This document shows, one piece after another, positions 17,645-26,086 of a DNA stretch of 27,172 bases. How positions within the stretch are numbered: position 1 is the first letter of the stretch; the number at the start of each line of letters is the position of its first letter. Under the pieces are notes generated by a model. That model saw nothing but the letters and a program-made list of their open reading frames with translations. It was not told the DNA's origin and ran no database searches. The stretch comes from a virus, in the IMG/VR virus record IMGVR_UViG_3300030117_006216, positions 1 through 27,172 of that record. One strand, given 5' to 3'. Made by a program: the position numbers and the translations under genes.

Positions 17645-20164
17645 TTATTCAGGAAACTCTGCGCCTGTTGGTAAAATGTTGAAATCAAGAACAATAAATT
17701 CTGCCGTTTTTGTTGGTTGCAAGAATATTTGTCCTCTTAATTCATTCCTATCTATTACATCAGGTGTATTATTAGTTTCATCCATAACAACCTTAAATGC
17801 ATATAATCCTGAATTTGATTGTACATTTTCTAAGTATGGATTAGCTATTCCTAAGAATCTATTTCTAGTAGCTGCAGTATTTTGTTCAAACACTAAGAAT
17901 TTAGTAGATGATGCAATAAATTTCTTAACAGTAATCATTAATCTTCTAACGTTTATTCTATCTAAAGCTGATGCTTTTTTCTGTAGTGTTTTTTGTCCCC
18001 ATACTGTAACATTTTGTCCCGGGAATGAAGCAATTGGATTAACTCTAGAATCATATAAATCATCTCTCTCTGAATGTGTTAATCTCGTTGCTGGTTCTAA
18101 TACAGATGTTAATCCTCCTCTAGTTAACCCAGCAGGTGCATACCAAGGATGTGATAATGCGTCCGTTTGAGCTATTACTCCTGCTACAACAACTGATGGT
18201 GGAACCCAAACATGTTTATTATTGTCTGAATCCACTAATTTTACCCATGGGTAATAAGTTGCTGCATATGATGAATCAAAATTGCCTGCGTCAGAAATTG
18301 CGTCAGTAATTTGTGTGCTTACAACTGGAGAAGCTGCATATTTAGCTACATCTAGTAAATAGAATGCATCCGCTCTAGCTTCAACCTTTCTTAATGCATA
18401 ATTTTGAATATCACTACCGTGAGTATAAATTATCCCAGGTGTTACTAGTAAATTAATATCCCACTCATCAGGGTTAGATATAGCGTCTATAGCTCTTTTA
18501 TATGCTACAGTTCCTTCAGATGTTGATGTGCTAATATCATGACCCATAACATTTGTAGTAGTCATATTAGCTCCAGTTAATTTATGCTTAGATGGGTGTA
18601 TTCCATCAAAACCGCCCTGGAATGGTACTGCAAATTTTCTTTGATTTACTGAACCTGTTGTGGTTGTTAATAATGTAAATCCATGAGCTGCTCCTGGTTC
18701 TTGAACTGCTGCATCAGCATGTCCATACATGTTACTTAAATTAAAGTCTACATTTCCACCAGTATGCGAACTAGCATTTGGGGTAACATTAAGATAATTT
18801 AAGTTATCAAATGCTGCAGGGTTACCGTTAGAATCTTCAGAATCCTTAAAGTTAAAATTAAATCCATAATATTGATCACTATACCAAACTGCTGATTTAC
18901 CTTGTCTTGTTGCAAAAGAACAAGAAGGCGAAGTACCTATAGTAGATGGTATAGGATCCACTACAGCCTTAAATCCAAATGGTAATTGATTTTTAGCTAT
19001 AGTTCCTGCTTTTAATGAGTTAGTCCCGTCAATTCTAATAAATTGAGATTTTGCTGGATAATCATTATATCCAATCAATTTACCCTCATCATTAATTTTA
19101 TAATATCTATCACCAATTCGTCTTAATACGAAATTAGCATCGTCAGGATCCAGAGTACAACCTGAAAAAGATTCTACTACTGTATCTTGAGTATATGTAT
19201 ATGGATTTCTATCACCCTTTGTTGCATTAATTTCTGTCTGATCTTGTCTAATAACATTAACAGTAAATGTTCCATATCCTTTATCTGTTAAAGTAGAATA
19301 TTGAATATTTGAAATACCTATCTTGAATCTCCAGTTTTCTGAAGTTCCATGTGACAGTGTGTGAAATCTAAATAAATTTTGTGTAGTTAAGTTAACTGAA
19401 TCTTTTTGTGTAGTAATCCATGGAGTGGTTGCATGTGTATATGCTGGAAAATCTATAGTTCCATGTGATCCTGAAACACTACCATTTAATCCTTTACCAG
19501 TTCCAGGTGCTAATTGTTGATGAACCTTAAAGTTAGTCCATAAAAATCCTCTTTTTGTAGAATTAGGATTATATCCAAATAATTTATCTATATAATTATC
19601 TGCTGTTTTTGTAAATGAAGCAGAATATGCTGTTCCACTAGTATCCTTATTATCCAGTTCTGCAAACCCAGAAGTTGTTCCAGTTGAACCTGATAGTTTT
19701 ACAACAAATGCCGAAGCTGATACATATCCTCCCGGTTGAGCACCTGTAAGAGCTGGAGTTGTTTCAACAGTACAAGCTGTGTTATGAGCTCCCTCAAAAG
19801 CCGTTGGAATAAATGTAGCTACAGTTTTATCAACAGCTGTATTATTTGCGTCGGATGATCCTGAGTATGTTAGTGCATACATTGGAACACCAGTAACTGT
19901 GCTTCTTCCTAATGTTCTTACTATTGTTACTCGACCAGCTTGTCTTAAATATTCTTTAGCCGTGTAAGGAACATAAGTTTCGGTTGACAAGTCACCGAAT
20001 ATATTTTTAAATTCTTCAAAATTATTTACCACTGTTGGCCAAAATGCAGGTCCTGTTTTTGTTGGTCCTATAATACAACCACCAATTTCCCCCACACCTT
20101 GAGGTAAAAACGAAAGGTCCTTTTCACGTGTAAATACACCAGGACTTACTATTCTTTCCGCCAT
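17645..20164 (-). CDS. gp18: Contractile tail sheath protein gp18
   Basis: 839 residues. The N-terminus (MAERIVSPGVFTREKDLSFL, then GGCIIGPTKTGPAF, VTIVRTLG) and the C-terminal domain (about 690-839: VLEPATRLTHSERDDLYDSR, RINVRRLMITVKKFIASST, FEQNTAATRNRFLG, TAEFIVLDFNILPTGAEFPE) are the sheath signatures that form the inner contractile core. T4 gp18 has 659 residues; the extra about 180 lie in the middle (about 110-560), probably surface-exposed domains facing the medium. It polymerises around gp19 and contracts at infection. SD TAGGAGA is 8 bases before the ATG, with an ATATTTATA element 59 bases upstream. Stop is followed by a 44-base gap to gp19. The middle is Ser/Thr/Gly/Asn-rich, as expected for a variable exposed part. 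Confidence 0.95.
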   Translation of the reverse strand: MAERIVSPGVFTREKDLSFLPQGVGEIGGCIIGPTKTGPAFWPTVVNNFEEFKNIFGDLSTETYVPYTAKEYLRQAGRVTIVRTLGRSTVTGVPMYALTYSGSSDANNTAVDKTVATFIPTAFEGAHNTACTVETTPALTGAQPGGYVSASAFVVKLSGSTGTTSGFAELDNKDTSGTAYSASFTKTADNYIDKLFGYNPNSTKRGFLWTNFKVHQQLAPGTGKGLNGSVSGSHGTIDFPAYTHATTPWITTQKDSVNLTTQNLFRFHTLSHGTSENWRFKIGISNIQYSTLTDKGYGTFTVNVIRQDQTEINATKGDRNPYTYTQDTVVESFSGCTLDPDDANFVLRRIGDRYYKINDEGKLIGYNDYPAKSQFIRIDGTNSLKAGTIAKNQLPFGFKAVVDPIPSTIGTSPSCSFATRQGKSAVWYSDQYYGFNFNFKDSEDSNGNPAAFDNLNYLNVTPNASSHTGGNVDFNLSNMYGHADAAVQEPGAAHGFTLLTTTTGSVNQRKFAVPFQGGFDGIHPSKHKLTGANMTTTNVMGHDISTSTSEGTVAYKRAIDAISNPDEWDINLLVTPGIIYTHGSDIQNYALRKVEARADAFYLLDVAKYAASPVVSTQITDAISDAGNFDSSYAATYYPWVKLVDSDNNKHVWVPPSVVVAGVIAQTDALSHPWYAPAGLTRGGLTSVLEPATRLTHSERDDLYDSRVNPIASFPGQNVTVWGQKTLQKKASALDRINVRRLMITVKKFIASSTKFLVFEQNTAATRNRFLGIANPYLENVQSNSGLYAFKVVMDETNNTPDVIDRNELRGQIFLQPTKTAEFIVLDFNILPTGAEFPE

Positions 20165-20223
20165 TTATTTTCTCCTATAATATTATCTAATAAATCTTGC
20201 AGTTTGCAGGTAATTCAATCATA

Positions 20224-20232
20224 TATAAATAT
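20224..20232 (-). promoter_or_regulatory. ATATTTATA late-gene element upstream of the sheath gene
   Basis: The minus strand reads TTGATATTTATATATGATTG, the most complete form of the element. It lies 59 bases before the sheath ATG, in the only real gap between the coiled-coil gene and the sheath gene. Confidence 0.55.
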
Positions 20233-20255
20233 CAAGTAATTAATCAAAACATCAT

Positions 20256-20567
20256 TTATTTTGATTTAACTGCGGTAAATGTGCCATTATCTAAATTTAA
20301 TTGGCCAATTCCATATTTATCTTGTAATTCCTTTACTAATTTTTGCTCTCTTTCCTGTAAATCAGTATATGCCTTTTCCTCATCTGCTATTGCTATATTT
20401 AATCTGTCAACAGCCTGGTTCATTAAAATTCTTTCTACATTTAATTGACCTATTTTTACTGTCTGAGTTTTGTAAGCATCTCTTAATTCTTTAATTTGAT
20501 CTAAATCAGATGCTTCTACTTTTTGTTGGTTTTCATTTAATTTTTCTACTAATCTTGACTCTGCCAT
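20256..20567 (-). CDS. Small coiled-coil protein, tail region
   Basis: 103 residues, nearly all charged helix: residues about 3-85 (LVEKLNENQQKVEASDLDQI, ERILMNQAVDRLNIAIADEE, LQEREQKLVKELQDKYG) show heptads of Leu/Ile/Val suited to a coiled coil, followed by a short tail LDNGTFTAVKS. There is no signal peptide, membrane span or Cys. SD AAAGGAGA is 9 bases before the ATG, the strong class used by major virion genes, and a degenerate ATATTATA version of the late-gene element lies 28 bases upstream. It sits between gp15-like and gp18 genes, where T4 has terminase genes 16 and 17. A structural or assembly-chaperone role is likely but no family is recognised. Confidence 0.8.
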   Translation of the reverse strand: MAESRLVEKLNENQQKVEASDLDQIKELRDAYKTQTVKIGQLNVERILMNQAVDRLNIAIADEEKAYTDLQEREQKLVKELQDKYGIGQLNLDNGTFTAVKSK

Positions 20568-20626
20568 AACTTATTCTCCTTTATTGTTAGTTATATATAA
20601 TATATATGTATATACAATCCCAAACA

Positions 20627-21454
20627 TTAATTTTTTCTTGGTATATTTGTAATATTATCTATTTCCTTCATTTCCATTACAATTTTTGTTTTACTAAATG
20701 ATTTTATGCTAGATTGTGATAGTTCCTTATTTAATGCATCTGGTATTATATACCCATTCATCTGGATATTAAATGCTGCTCTAACCATTCTATCGGCGCC
20801 CTGAGGTGTATCCGTTGTGAGTGAATAATCGCTTATCGTCGCCTTAAATTTATACTTTTCAGGATCTCCCCAATATGAATCACTAGCATAATTAATAGAT
20901 TCTATTAATTTATTCATATGCTCTACATAATCTGTCCATATAATACAATCATAGCTAATAGTAACATAATCAGGGACAACTATATTATATGATTCTACTG
21001 ATGGAGTTCTTCCATGCAAAACATTAAATTTGTCGTATCTATTATTTTTATTATATTTCTTTTTGAATATATCATAAAAAAGCTGCGGATTATTGGCGTC
21101 TATTTTACTTGCAAATTCCCTGTTTTTAGCTACTGACGATCTTCTATACATAATTAATGGTATAACTGTTTTGCCCTTTACATCTCTAGAAAATCCATTT
21201 TTTTGAACAGATTTCCACCTCTCAGGACTTCCATATAATACGGGCACTTTAATTAATTCCTCGCCTTCCGTCACTGTGGGTTTTATAACATTATCAAAAT
21301 AATATTGTATTGATTCATCAATATCATAAAGGCCCATATAAAAATTAGGAGCCGTATCATTTCTTTTTATCTGTTCAGCACGATTTACCGTTTTTTCTTT
21401 CCCAGTAATAATTTCCTGCTGTGTTTTTGGTATAGGTTTTCTTCTTTGTGCCAT
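20627..21454 (-). CDS. gp15: Tail completion / sheath terminator protein gp15
   Basis: 275 residues, close to T4 gp15 (272). Shared features are the early IKVPVLYGSPERWKSVQ (T4 FIRVPITYASKEHF), the central VPDYVTISYDCIIWTDYVEH followed by NKLIESINYASDSYW (T4 IYELSIFTRYED then a helix) and the late FNIQMNGYIIPD (T4 LTFEVNGWMYPP). gp15 caps the last tube and sheath ring and docks the tail to the head. The start is 5 bases after the gp14-like gene, preceded by only a weak ACGAG, so translation is probably coupled. The N-terminal 35 residues are basic and flexible. Identification is by motif pattern, without a computed alignment. Confidence 0.85.
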   Translation of the reverse strand: MAQRRKPIPKTQQEIITGKEKTVNRAEQIKRNDTAPNFYMGLYDIDESIQYYFDNVIKPTVTEGEELIKVPVLYGSPERWKSVQKNGFSRDVKGKTVIPLIMYRRSSVAKNREFASKIDANNPQLFYDIFKKKYNKNNRYDKFNVLHGRTPSVESYNIVVPDYVTISYDCIIWTDYVEHMNKLIESINYASDSYWGDPEKYKFKATISDYSLTTDTPQGADRMVRAAFNIQMNGYIIPDALNKELSQSSIKSFSKTKIVMEMKEIDNITNIPRKN

Positions 21455-21459
21455 AATTA

Positions 21460-21969
21460 TTACTCGTTATACATTGAGAATCCAGTTCGTATTTTTTCTA
21501 ATTGGGGTATGCTTCTTCTAGTCTGATGTGTTGTAGCTACTATCGAGTGGCTAGAACCAAAATCACTTCCTAAATTAGTTGTTTTTTCATTTTCACCCCT
21601 AATATATTGGTTTTCGACAATCTGATCTATTTCCCAATAAGCATTATCCCAATAAATTATATCTCCGCCCTCTAGAACTAAATTCAAATCATGTTCCATT
21701 ATATCCTTTAGAAAAGAAAATGTTGCGGTTTGGTTTATATCTGTTCCAAATTCATCCGAATCAGTCATTTGATCATCGTGACTAATTAATGCTGCTACTC
21801 TTACACCAGGAAAATATTGTTTATTTATAGCTTCTCCGTATAAATTTTCTTTGATGTGAAGTATGGCTGGTTTGAATATATCTACGGTGGTATCTATAAT
21901 ATCTTTTAATAGTTCCCTATTAATAGTATTAAATAATCTAATATCTCTCTGTCCACCAAATAATGCCAT
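21460..21969 (-). CDS. gp14: Neck protein gp14-like
   Basis: 169 residues, shorter than T4 gp14 (256). Recognisable parts are the N-terminal helix RLFNTINRELLKDIIDTTVD, the metal-free beta segment VRVAALISHDD, FSFLKDIMEHDLNLVLEGGD and IIYWDNAYWEIDQIVENQY, which corresponds to the EGDLIYFPMDNSLFEI part of T4 gp14. It joins gp13 and gp15 to seal the packaged head. It begins 3 bases after the gp13 stop and ends 5 bases before gp15, so the three neck genes are tightly coupled; the SD is weak (TTGGAT). Order 13-14-15 agrees with T4 and is the best support for the name. Confidence 0.8.
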   Translation of the reverse strand: MALFGGQRDIRLFNTINRELLKDIIDTTVDIFKPAILHIKENLYGEAINKQYFPGVRVAALISHDDQMTDSDEFGTDINQTATFSFLKDIMEHDLNLVLEGGDIIYWDNAYWEIDQIVENQYIRGENEKTTNLGSDFGSSHSIVATTHQTRRSIPQLEKIRTGFSMYNE

Positions 21970-21972
21970 AAT

Positions 21973-23127
21973 TTATCCAATATATATAGGTAATGGTAAT
22001 TTACCCATTTTATTTTGCATCGCTTCCGCCTCTTCAGCATCGCTAGCTATCATCATTTTACGAGACGTAGCTTCTAAATTCTCTCTTAATTCTGTAATTA
22101 ATCTGTCCTTTTCTGATGCTCCTTCCGAACGTAAAGTATCTCCATCAAGATTAATTTCCGCCCCAGGAATAGGAACTGATGAATATTTGCTTCTGATTGC
22201 CCCTAATAATTCCTTAGCTAATGCTAAAGTGTATTTTTTAATCCACTGTTTACCTGGATCATTTATATTTCCATACGACATATTATTATATGTGATATTT
22301 GAAAAATCAGTTACCACATTTGTAGGTCCCAATGATGCTTCTTGCCTAGCATTTGTTGTTATGTATCTTAAATGTACCTTAAATGCAGAATCAGGTCTAG
22401 GGAATAATTTAATTTTGTTATTAATAATTTCAAAACTATATGCCGATTTTCTAATCATATCATTTAGTTCTATAGCCTGTGTTCTTAATACATCATGGAA
22501 CATTGGCATCATTAAGAAATTAACAGCTGGTGAATAGTCTCCCCAACCAAAACTATCTAATAATTGTGCACTTCCTGCTCCTGTTCCGATATATGGATCA
22601 AAATATCTTGTTATAGCCGGTTTAGCCTGATGATATACTTGTTTAATTTCTATTCTATCATTATTAGAAGCTGAGGCTACAGATAGAACACTATTTAGAT
22701 CATAATCCTGAACATCTGCGGTTGTTGTAAATGAACTGGATATCCAATCTACTCTCCCACCAGCGCCTACTTCCTGACCATATGATTGAGCTAATCTTAT
22801 ATATCTATCATATGAAGGAGTATATTCTCTATGAGTTAAATTTGAACCGGTTGTAGAACCTTTAGCGGATAGTAAATTTTCTCTTATATTAAACTGATTG
22901 ACTTGGGTGCTATATTCTGTAATAGCTTCTTCAAAACAAGCGTAAAATTGTTTATCTTGCAATTCTATATCTACTATAGGATATCCCATTCTTCTAGCAC
23001 ACCAAACAGTAACCTTATCAACATCAGATACAAATGATGTTTCCGAATCATAATATCCGAATGGTGTTAAGCTAGCGCTAAATGATGATGATCCTGGCCA
23101 TGTTGCTACAGTTTTACTATGTGACAT
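21973..23127 (-). CDS. gp13: Neck protein gp13
   Basis: 384 residues (T4 gp13 has 309). The N-terminal half contains CARRMGYPIVDIELQDKQFY and ACFEEAITEYSTQVNQFN, matching the [20 protein letters not shown] / CIQRALELYGEY signature of T4 gp13. Later parts (about 150-300: SVLSVASASNNDRIEIKQVY, FEIINNKIKLFPRP, KYTLALAKELLGAIRSKY) form the usual neck core; the Ala/Glu-rich helix near 320-365 is the C-terminal arm. It forms a ring below the portal for tail attachment. SD AAGGAGA is 6 bases before the ATG, and an ATATTTATA element lies 22 bases upstream, after the capsid terminator, so it opens a new transcription unit. Confidence 0.9.
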   Translation of the reverse strand: MSHSKTVATWPGSSSFSASLTPFGYYDSETSFVSDVDKVTVWCARRMGYPIVDIELQDKQFYACFEEAITEYSTQVNQFNIRENLLSAKGSTTGSNLTHREYTPSYDRYIRLAQSYGQEVGAGGRVDWISSSFTTTADVQDYDLNSVLSVASASNNDRIEIKQVYHQAKPAITRYFDPYIGTGAGSAQLLDSFGWGDYSPAVNFLMMPMFHDVLRTQAIELNDMIRKSAYSFEIINNKIKLFPRPDSAFKVHLRYITTNARQEASLGPTNVVTDFSNITYNNMSYGNINDPGKQWIKKYTLALAKELLGAIRSKYSSVPIPGAEINLDGDTLRSEGASEKDRLITELRENLEATSRKMMIASDAEEAEAMQNKMGKLPLPIYIG

Positions 23128-23149
23128 ATTATTCTCCTTGCTATTCTAA

Positions 23150-23158
23150 TATAAATAT
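23150..23158 (-). promoter_or_regulatory. ATATTTATA late-gene element upstream of gp13
   Basis: The minus strand reads GTTGATATTTATATTAGAAT. It lies between the capsid gene terminator and the gp13 gene, 22 bases before the ATG, where a new transcription unit must start unless the terminator leaks. Confidence 0.55.
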
Positions 23159-23177
23159 CAACTAACACAAATAAAAC

Positions 23178-23206
23178 AAAAAAAGGACTACCGAAGTAGT
23201 CCTTTT
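23178..23206 (-). terminator. UUCG-tetraloop terminator after the major capsid gene
   Basis: Minus-strand RNA gives GGACUAC-UUCG-GUAGUCC followed by UUUUUUU GUUUU. The C(UUCG)G loop is the classic extra-stable tetraloop and the stem is a perfect 7 bp, extended by A-U pairs. It lies just upstream of gp13 in the 105-base gap; note that in transcription order it comes before the gp13 ATG only for transcripts entering from the right, and it lies to the left-hand side of nothing in the capsid gene. It therefore terminates leftward transcripts... see position: it is left of the capsid stop at 23233. Confidence 0.9.
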
Positions 23207-23232
23207 AGTGCTAAAAAACTTATATTATACTA

Positions 23233-24939
23233 TTATAGTAAATTTAAGTCTTTAATGATTAACTTACCATAGAATTCTGGTCTAACGATTTTCTTCGCGT
23301 AACGCGTCATTACACCTTTTCTAGGAGTGAAGTTAGTTGGATCATAAATAAGTGGAGTCATGATCAATGGAACATATGGAGCGTATACCGCACCTGTTTC
23401 AAGGAACTGTGATCCTCTGTATCCAACAAGAACTTGATTCTCTAGCATGTATGGGTTTTTGTAAACTTGGAATCTGCTGTTAAGCATACCTAGTTTTTGA
23501 ACACCCATTGCGAAAGACTTAGTTCCCCAAGCTTCACCGTCAGTTTGAGTTGCAAATCCTGGGATTGACTCAAGAACTGTAGCTACTTTTGGTGAGCATA
23601 CTAAGAAGTTTGCACCACCTCTCATAGTTTTTTGGTGAATCACATTCGATAGCTTAACAATCTTAGTACCAATAGTTTGGAACCATGTTTGTTGGTTATA
23701 AGCTGCAGCAGATGCACCTCCTGATTTCCATAGGTTAGCAGATGGGTCAAATACTTCATCGATTGTTACCGACCAATACTCAGTTGATTGAGCGTTAGAA
23801 ACTAACATATCTAAAATTTCTAAATCAATTTCCATTGAAATGTATTCAGATAACATAGATGTTAATTCTGCTTCTGCGTCAATTGAGTGATAAGCATTTA
23901 AGTCTTGAGCGAACTCAGGTGACCAAACTGCTTTCAACTTACGAGTCTTAGCAACGATAGCCTCAGATCTTAACTGAACGTCAATTTCTGGAATACCAAT
24001 ATCGCCCGTAGCCGACTTGTCAGGGTTTCCACCTGTTGTATCTTCGAAATCACCTCTAGTAATATCTGTTGGTTGTTTATGATAATTAATGTTTAATTGA
24101 CCTCCTGCAGCTGCTGTTCCAGCAGAACCTGATACTACGAAAGTAATAGTATTTGCAGTTTTGTCAACTTTAGTAAATTGTGGGAACCAGCTTACAATTG
24201 TAGATCCTGATGGTTCGAAAGCTCTTACACCTTCTAAATCTTCATTAGTAAATGGTGAGTCTGAACTGTCGTCGCAATCTACTGTTAATGAAAATAATGA
24301 TCCATCTTTTAATCCTGCAGCGTTAGAGCTTGAGAATGCTGAATCGTAATTATAAGTTGCACCTTTTGCAGAAATAGTTCCGTTTAATGATGCTGTAGTA
24401 TACGCAGTCGTAGAAGTTGCTGCTGCACATGATAGTGCTACAGTAGTTGCTTCATTGATTGAGTATCCAAATCTACCAGCTCCATAAAGACCATCACTTG
24501 CGTCAGTATCTTTAGCAGCTGTTCCTGTGATACCGTGAACGGTACCTGTTTGATTCTGTCCTGTGTCAACAGTGAATCCTGGTTGTGAAGTTCCATATTT
24601 GAAATCTAGGAAGAACACAAGACCAGATGGTAAATTCATCGGTTGTACAGAAACGAAATCTTTTGCAGCAATCTCAGCGAAGATTCTTCTAACAAGAGGT
24701 AATGCAACACCTGACCATTCTTCAGATCCAGCTGTAGTTCCACTTTTTGAGTTTTCATCAATAAGTTGTCTAGCTTGGTTTTCTAAAAGAACTGCCATTC
24801 CGTGCTTGTCATATTCTTGATCGATACCTTCTAAAAGACCAGTTCTGTCCCACTTGTAAACTAAGTTTCTAGTAGTATCTAACTGTCTTTGGTATGAGTT
24901 GCCTGCATCTGTCAATAAATTGTTTAATGTTGATGCCAT
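23233..24939 (-). CDS. gp23: Major capsid protein gp23
   Basis: 568 residues (T4 gp23 has 521). The gp23 signature is clear: KHGMAVLLENQARQLIDENS, WSGVALPLVRRIFAEIAAKD, FVSVQPMNLPSGLVFFLDFK, and the C-terminal MTPLIYDPTNFTPRKGVMTR, YAKKIVRPEFYGKLIIKDL. The HK97-type fold carries a Thr/Ser/Gly-rich insertion domain at about 125-290. A prohead-protease consensus site LLE|G (L35-L36-E37|G38) would remove a 37-residue N-terminal arm, as gp21 does in T4. SD AAGGAGA is 8 bases before the ATG; the scaffold stop lies 30 bases upstream, so both are on one transcript. The codons look richer in C-ending and less AT-biased than neighbours, consistent with very high expression. A terminator follows the stop. 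Confidence 0.97.
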   Translation of the reverse strand: MASTLNNLLTDAGNSYQRQLDTTRNLVYKWDRTGLLEGIDQEYDKHGMAVLLENQARQLIDENSKSGTTAGSEEWSGVALPLVRRIFAEIAAKDFVSVQPMNLPSGLVFFLDFKYGTSQPGFTVDTGQNQTGTVHGITGTAAKDTDASDGLYGAGRFGYSINEATTVALSCAAATSTTAYTTASLNGTISAKGATYNYDSAFSSSNAAGLKDGSLFSLTVDCDDSSDSPFTNEDLEGVRAFEPSGSTIVSWFPQFTKVDKTANTITFVVSGSAGTAAAGGQLNINYHKQPTDITRGDFEDTTGGNPDKSATGDIGIPEIDVQLRSEAIVAKTRKLKAVWSPEFAQDLNAYHSIDAEAELTSMLSEYISMEIDLEILDMLVSNAQSTEYWSVTIDEVFDPSANLWKSGGASAAAYNQQTWFQTIGTKIVKLSNVIHQKTMRGGANFLVCSPKVATVLESIPGFATQTDGEAWGTKSFAMGVQKLGMLNSRFQVYKNPYMLENQVLVGYRGSQFLETGAVYAPYVPLIMTPLIYDPTNFTPRKGVMTRYAKKIVRPEFYGKLIIKDLNLL

Positions 24940-24969
24940 TTTAGCGTCTCCTTATTCTTTTTAAAATTT

Positions 24970-25989
24970 TTACTTTAAACCTGCAAGTTTTTGGAATCTT
25001 GCAGCTTGTACTTGACCTTCTGTAATTACGTTTCTTGGTTTTGTACTTGCTACTGATTTAGATGCCAAACCTTCGGTTATTGGTCTTTTAGCAACTGATT
25101 TGCTTCCGCCTTTGAAAGACTCAGCTAATGTAGAGTAAACTAATTTAATTTCTCTTAAATTATTAGCTCTATCAAACGTTTCAATTACTCTTAATTTTTG
25201 ATTTTCATTAAGATTACCAGCTCTGAACAATTTGTTCGAGAATAAAAGTTTAGCATTTAATAAATTAACCTCGTTAATTTTGTTTTTCATAAATGCTAAT
25301 GCAGAGTAAGCTTCTCTTAACTTATTTTCATAAGCATGAGCAACGTATCTTGCTTCCGCTACTGCTTCAGCTGAATCGTCTTCTTCCTCTTCATCTTCAT
25401 CTTCTTCATCTTGTTCTCTCAGTGATCTTAGAACTTCATCAATAGTAACATCTTCATCTTCGTCGTCTTCATCTTCTTCACCATCCTCTAGTTGTTCAAG
25501 TAAATCTGAACCTGTAATAGCTGAATCGCCATTAGCTCCAGTTTCTTTTCCACTAGGATCTGGTGTAGCGCCTGAATTATCGTCGAAAGATGTTCCGCTA
25601 CCAATTTTAGAACTGCTTTCAATGGATCCTTCTTCTAACTCTTCTTCATCTTCGTCGTCTTCATCACCATCTTCTAGTTCTCTAATAATTGATTCTAATT
25701 CTAAGTCCTCCTCGCCGGCATCTTCATCTTCATCTTCCACTTCTTCATCACCTAGTTCAATAGATTCTGCATCATCAATAGCAGCGTCTACTTCTGGAGA
25801 TGTTTCCATTTCTGTACCTTCCTCTTCTTCTTCATCATCCATCATGTCTTCTTGCTCGTTAATTCTAGCAGCTAACATAGATTGAAGTTTTGGAGTGAAA
25901 GCTTCCTCAAGAGCTAATTTAGCGTTTGCAATAGCAGTTTGTCTTACAGCTTTAGCATCAGCAATTGCTTCTTTTAATAAATCGGCCAT
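24970..25989 (-). CDS. gp22: Prohead core scaffold protein gp22-like
   Basis: 339 residues. A helical N-terminus (1-48) is followed by a Glu/Asp-rich stretch (about 48-215, with runs such as EDEDEDAGEED) and a helical C-terminal half (about 215-300). T4 gp22 is a similarly acidic core protein that is degraded by gp21. Four matches to the (L/I)xE|(A/G) protease site occur: LEE|A at 29, LEE|G at 120, ITE|G at 306 and ITE|G at 324. The position directly before gp23 supports the call. SD AAGGAGA is 8 bases before the ATG and a structured leader of about 110 bases lies upstream. The function is to shape the head during assembly; length exceeds T4 gp22 (269) mainly because of the acidic part. Confidence 0.88.
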   Translation of the reverse strand: MADLLKEAIADAKAVRQTAIANAKLALEEAFTPKLQSMLAARINEQEDMMDDEEEEEGTEMETSPEVDAAIDDAESIELGDEEVEDEDEDAGEEDLELESIIRELEDGDEDDEDEEELEEGSIESSSKIGSGTSFDDNSGATPDPSGKETGANGDSAITGSDLLEQLEDGEEDEDDEDEDVTIDEVLRSLREQDEEDEDEEEEDDSAEAVAEARYVAHAYENKLREAYSALAFMKNKINEVNLLNAKLLFSNKLFRAGNLNENQKLRVIETFDRANNLREIKLVYSTLAESFKGGSKSVAKRPITEGLASKSVASTKPRNVITEGQVQAARFQKLAGLK

Positions 25990-26022
25990 TCGATTTCTCC
26001 TTATATTATTTAATTAGGAAAT

Positions 26023-26086
26023 ATAGTTATTATAGAACTATAATAGGGATTTGTTTTAATTCCTTACATCATATAGAGATGATGTA
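26023..26086 (-). promoter_or_regulatory. Structured 5' leader of the scaffold/capsid transcript
   Basis: Between the 26102-26110 element and the scaffold ATG the leader can form an 8-bp hairpin (TACATCAT / ATGATGTA, six-base loop, 26065-26086) and one of two mutually exclusive stems: TTATAG / CTATAA at 26030-26043 or ATAGTT / AACTAT at 26023-26041. Other gaps in the window are too short for this. The role (stability, translation control) is unknown. Confidence 0.4.

Noticed and set aside
17676-18170. Plus-strand ORF of 164 codons inside the sheath gene
   Set aside because: It is antisense to the most conserved sheath domain and shows no recognisable motif.
21863-22537. Plus-strand ORF of 224 codons opposite gp13/gp14
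   Set aside because: Both minus-strand genes are recognisable neck genes with good context; the plus frame is a shadow with hydrophobic, biased composition.
23178-23206. Doubt about which gene the UUCG terminator serves
   Set aside because: On the minus strand it lies about 27 bases after the capsid stop (23233) and before the gp13 ATG (23127), so it serves the scaffold-capsid unit. This supersedes the unclear closing remarks in its feature entry.
25622-25885. Plus-strand ORF coding a poly-Ser protein
   Set aside because: It is the antisense of the Glu/Asp codon runs of the scaffold gene and has no SD or sensible composition.
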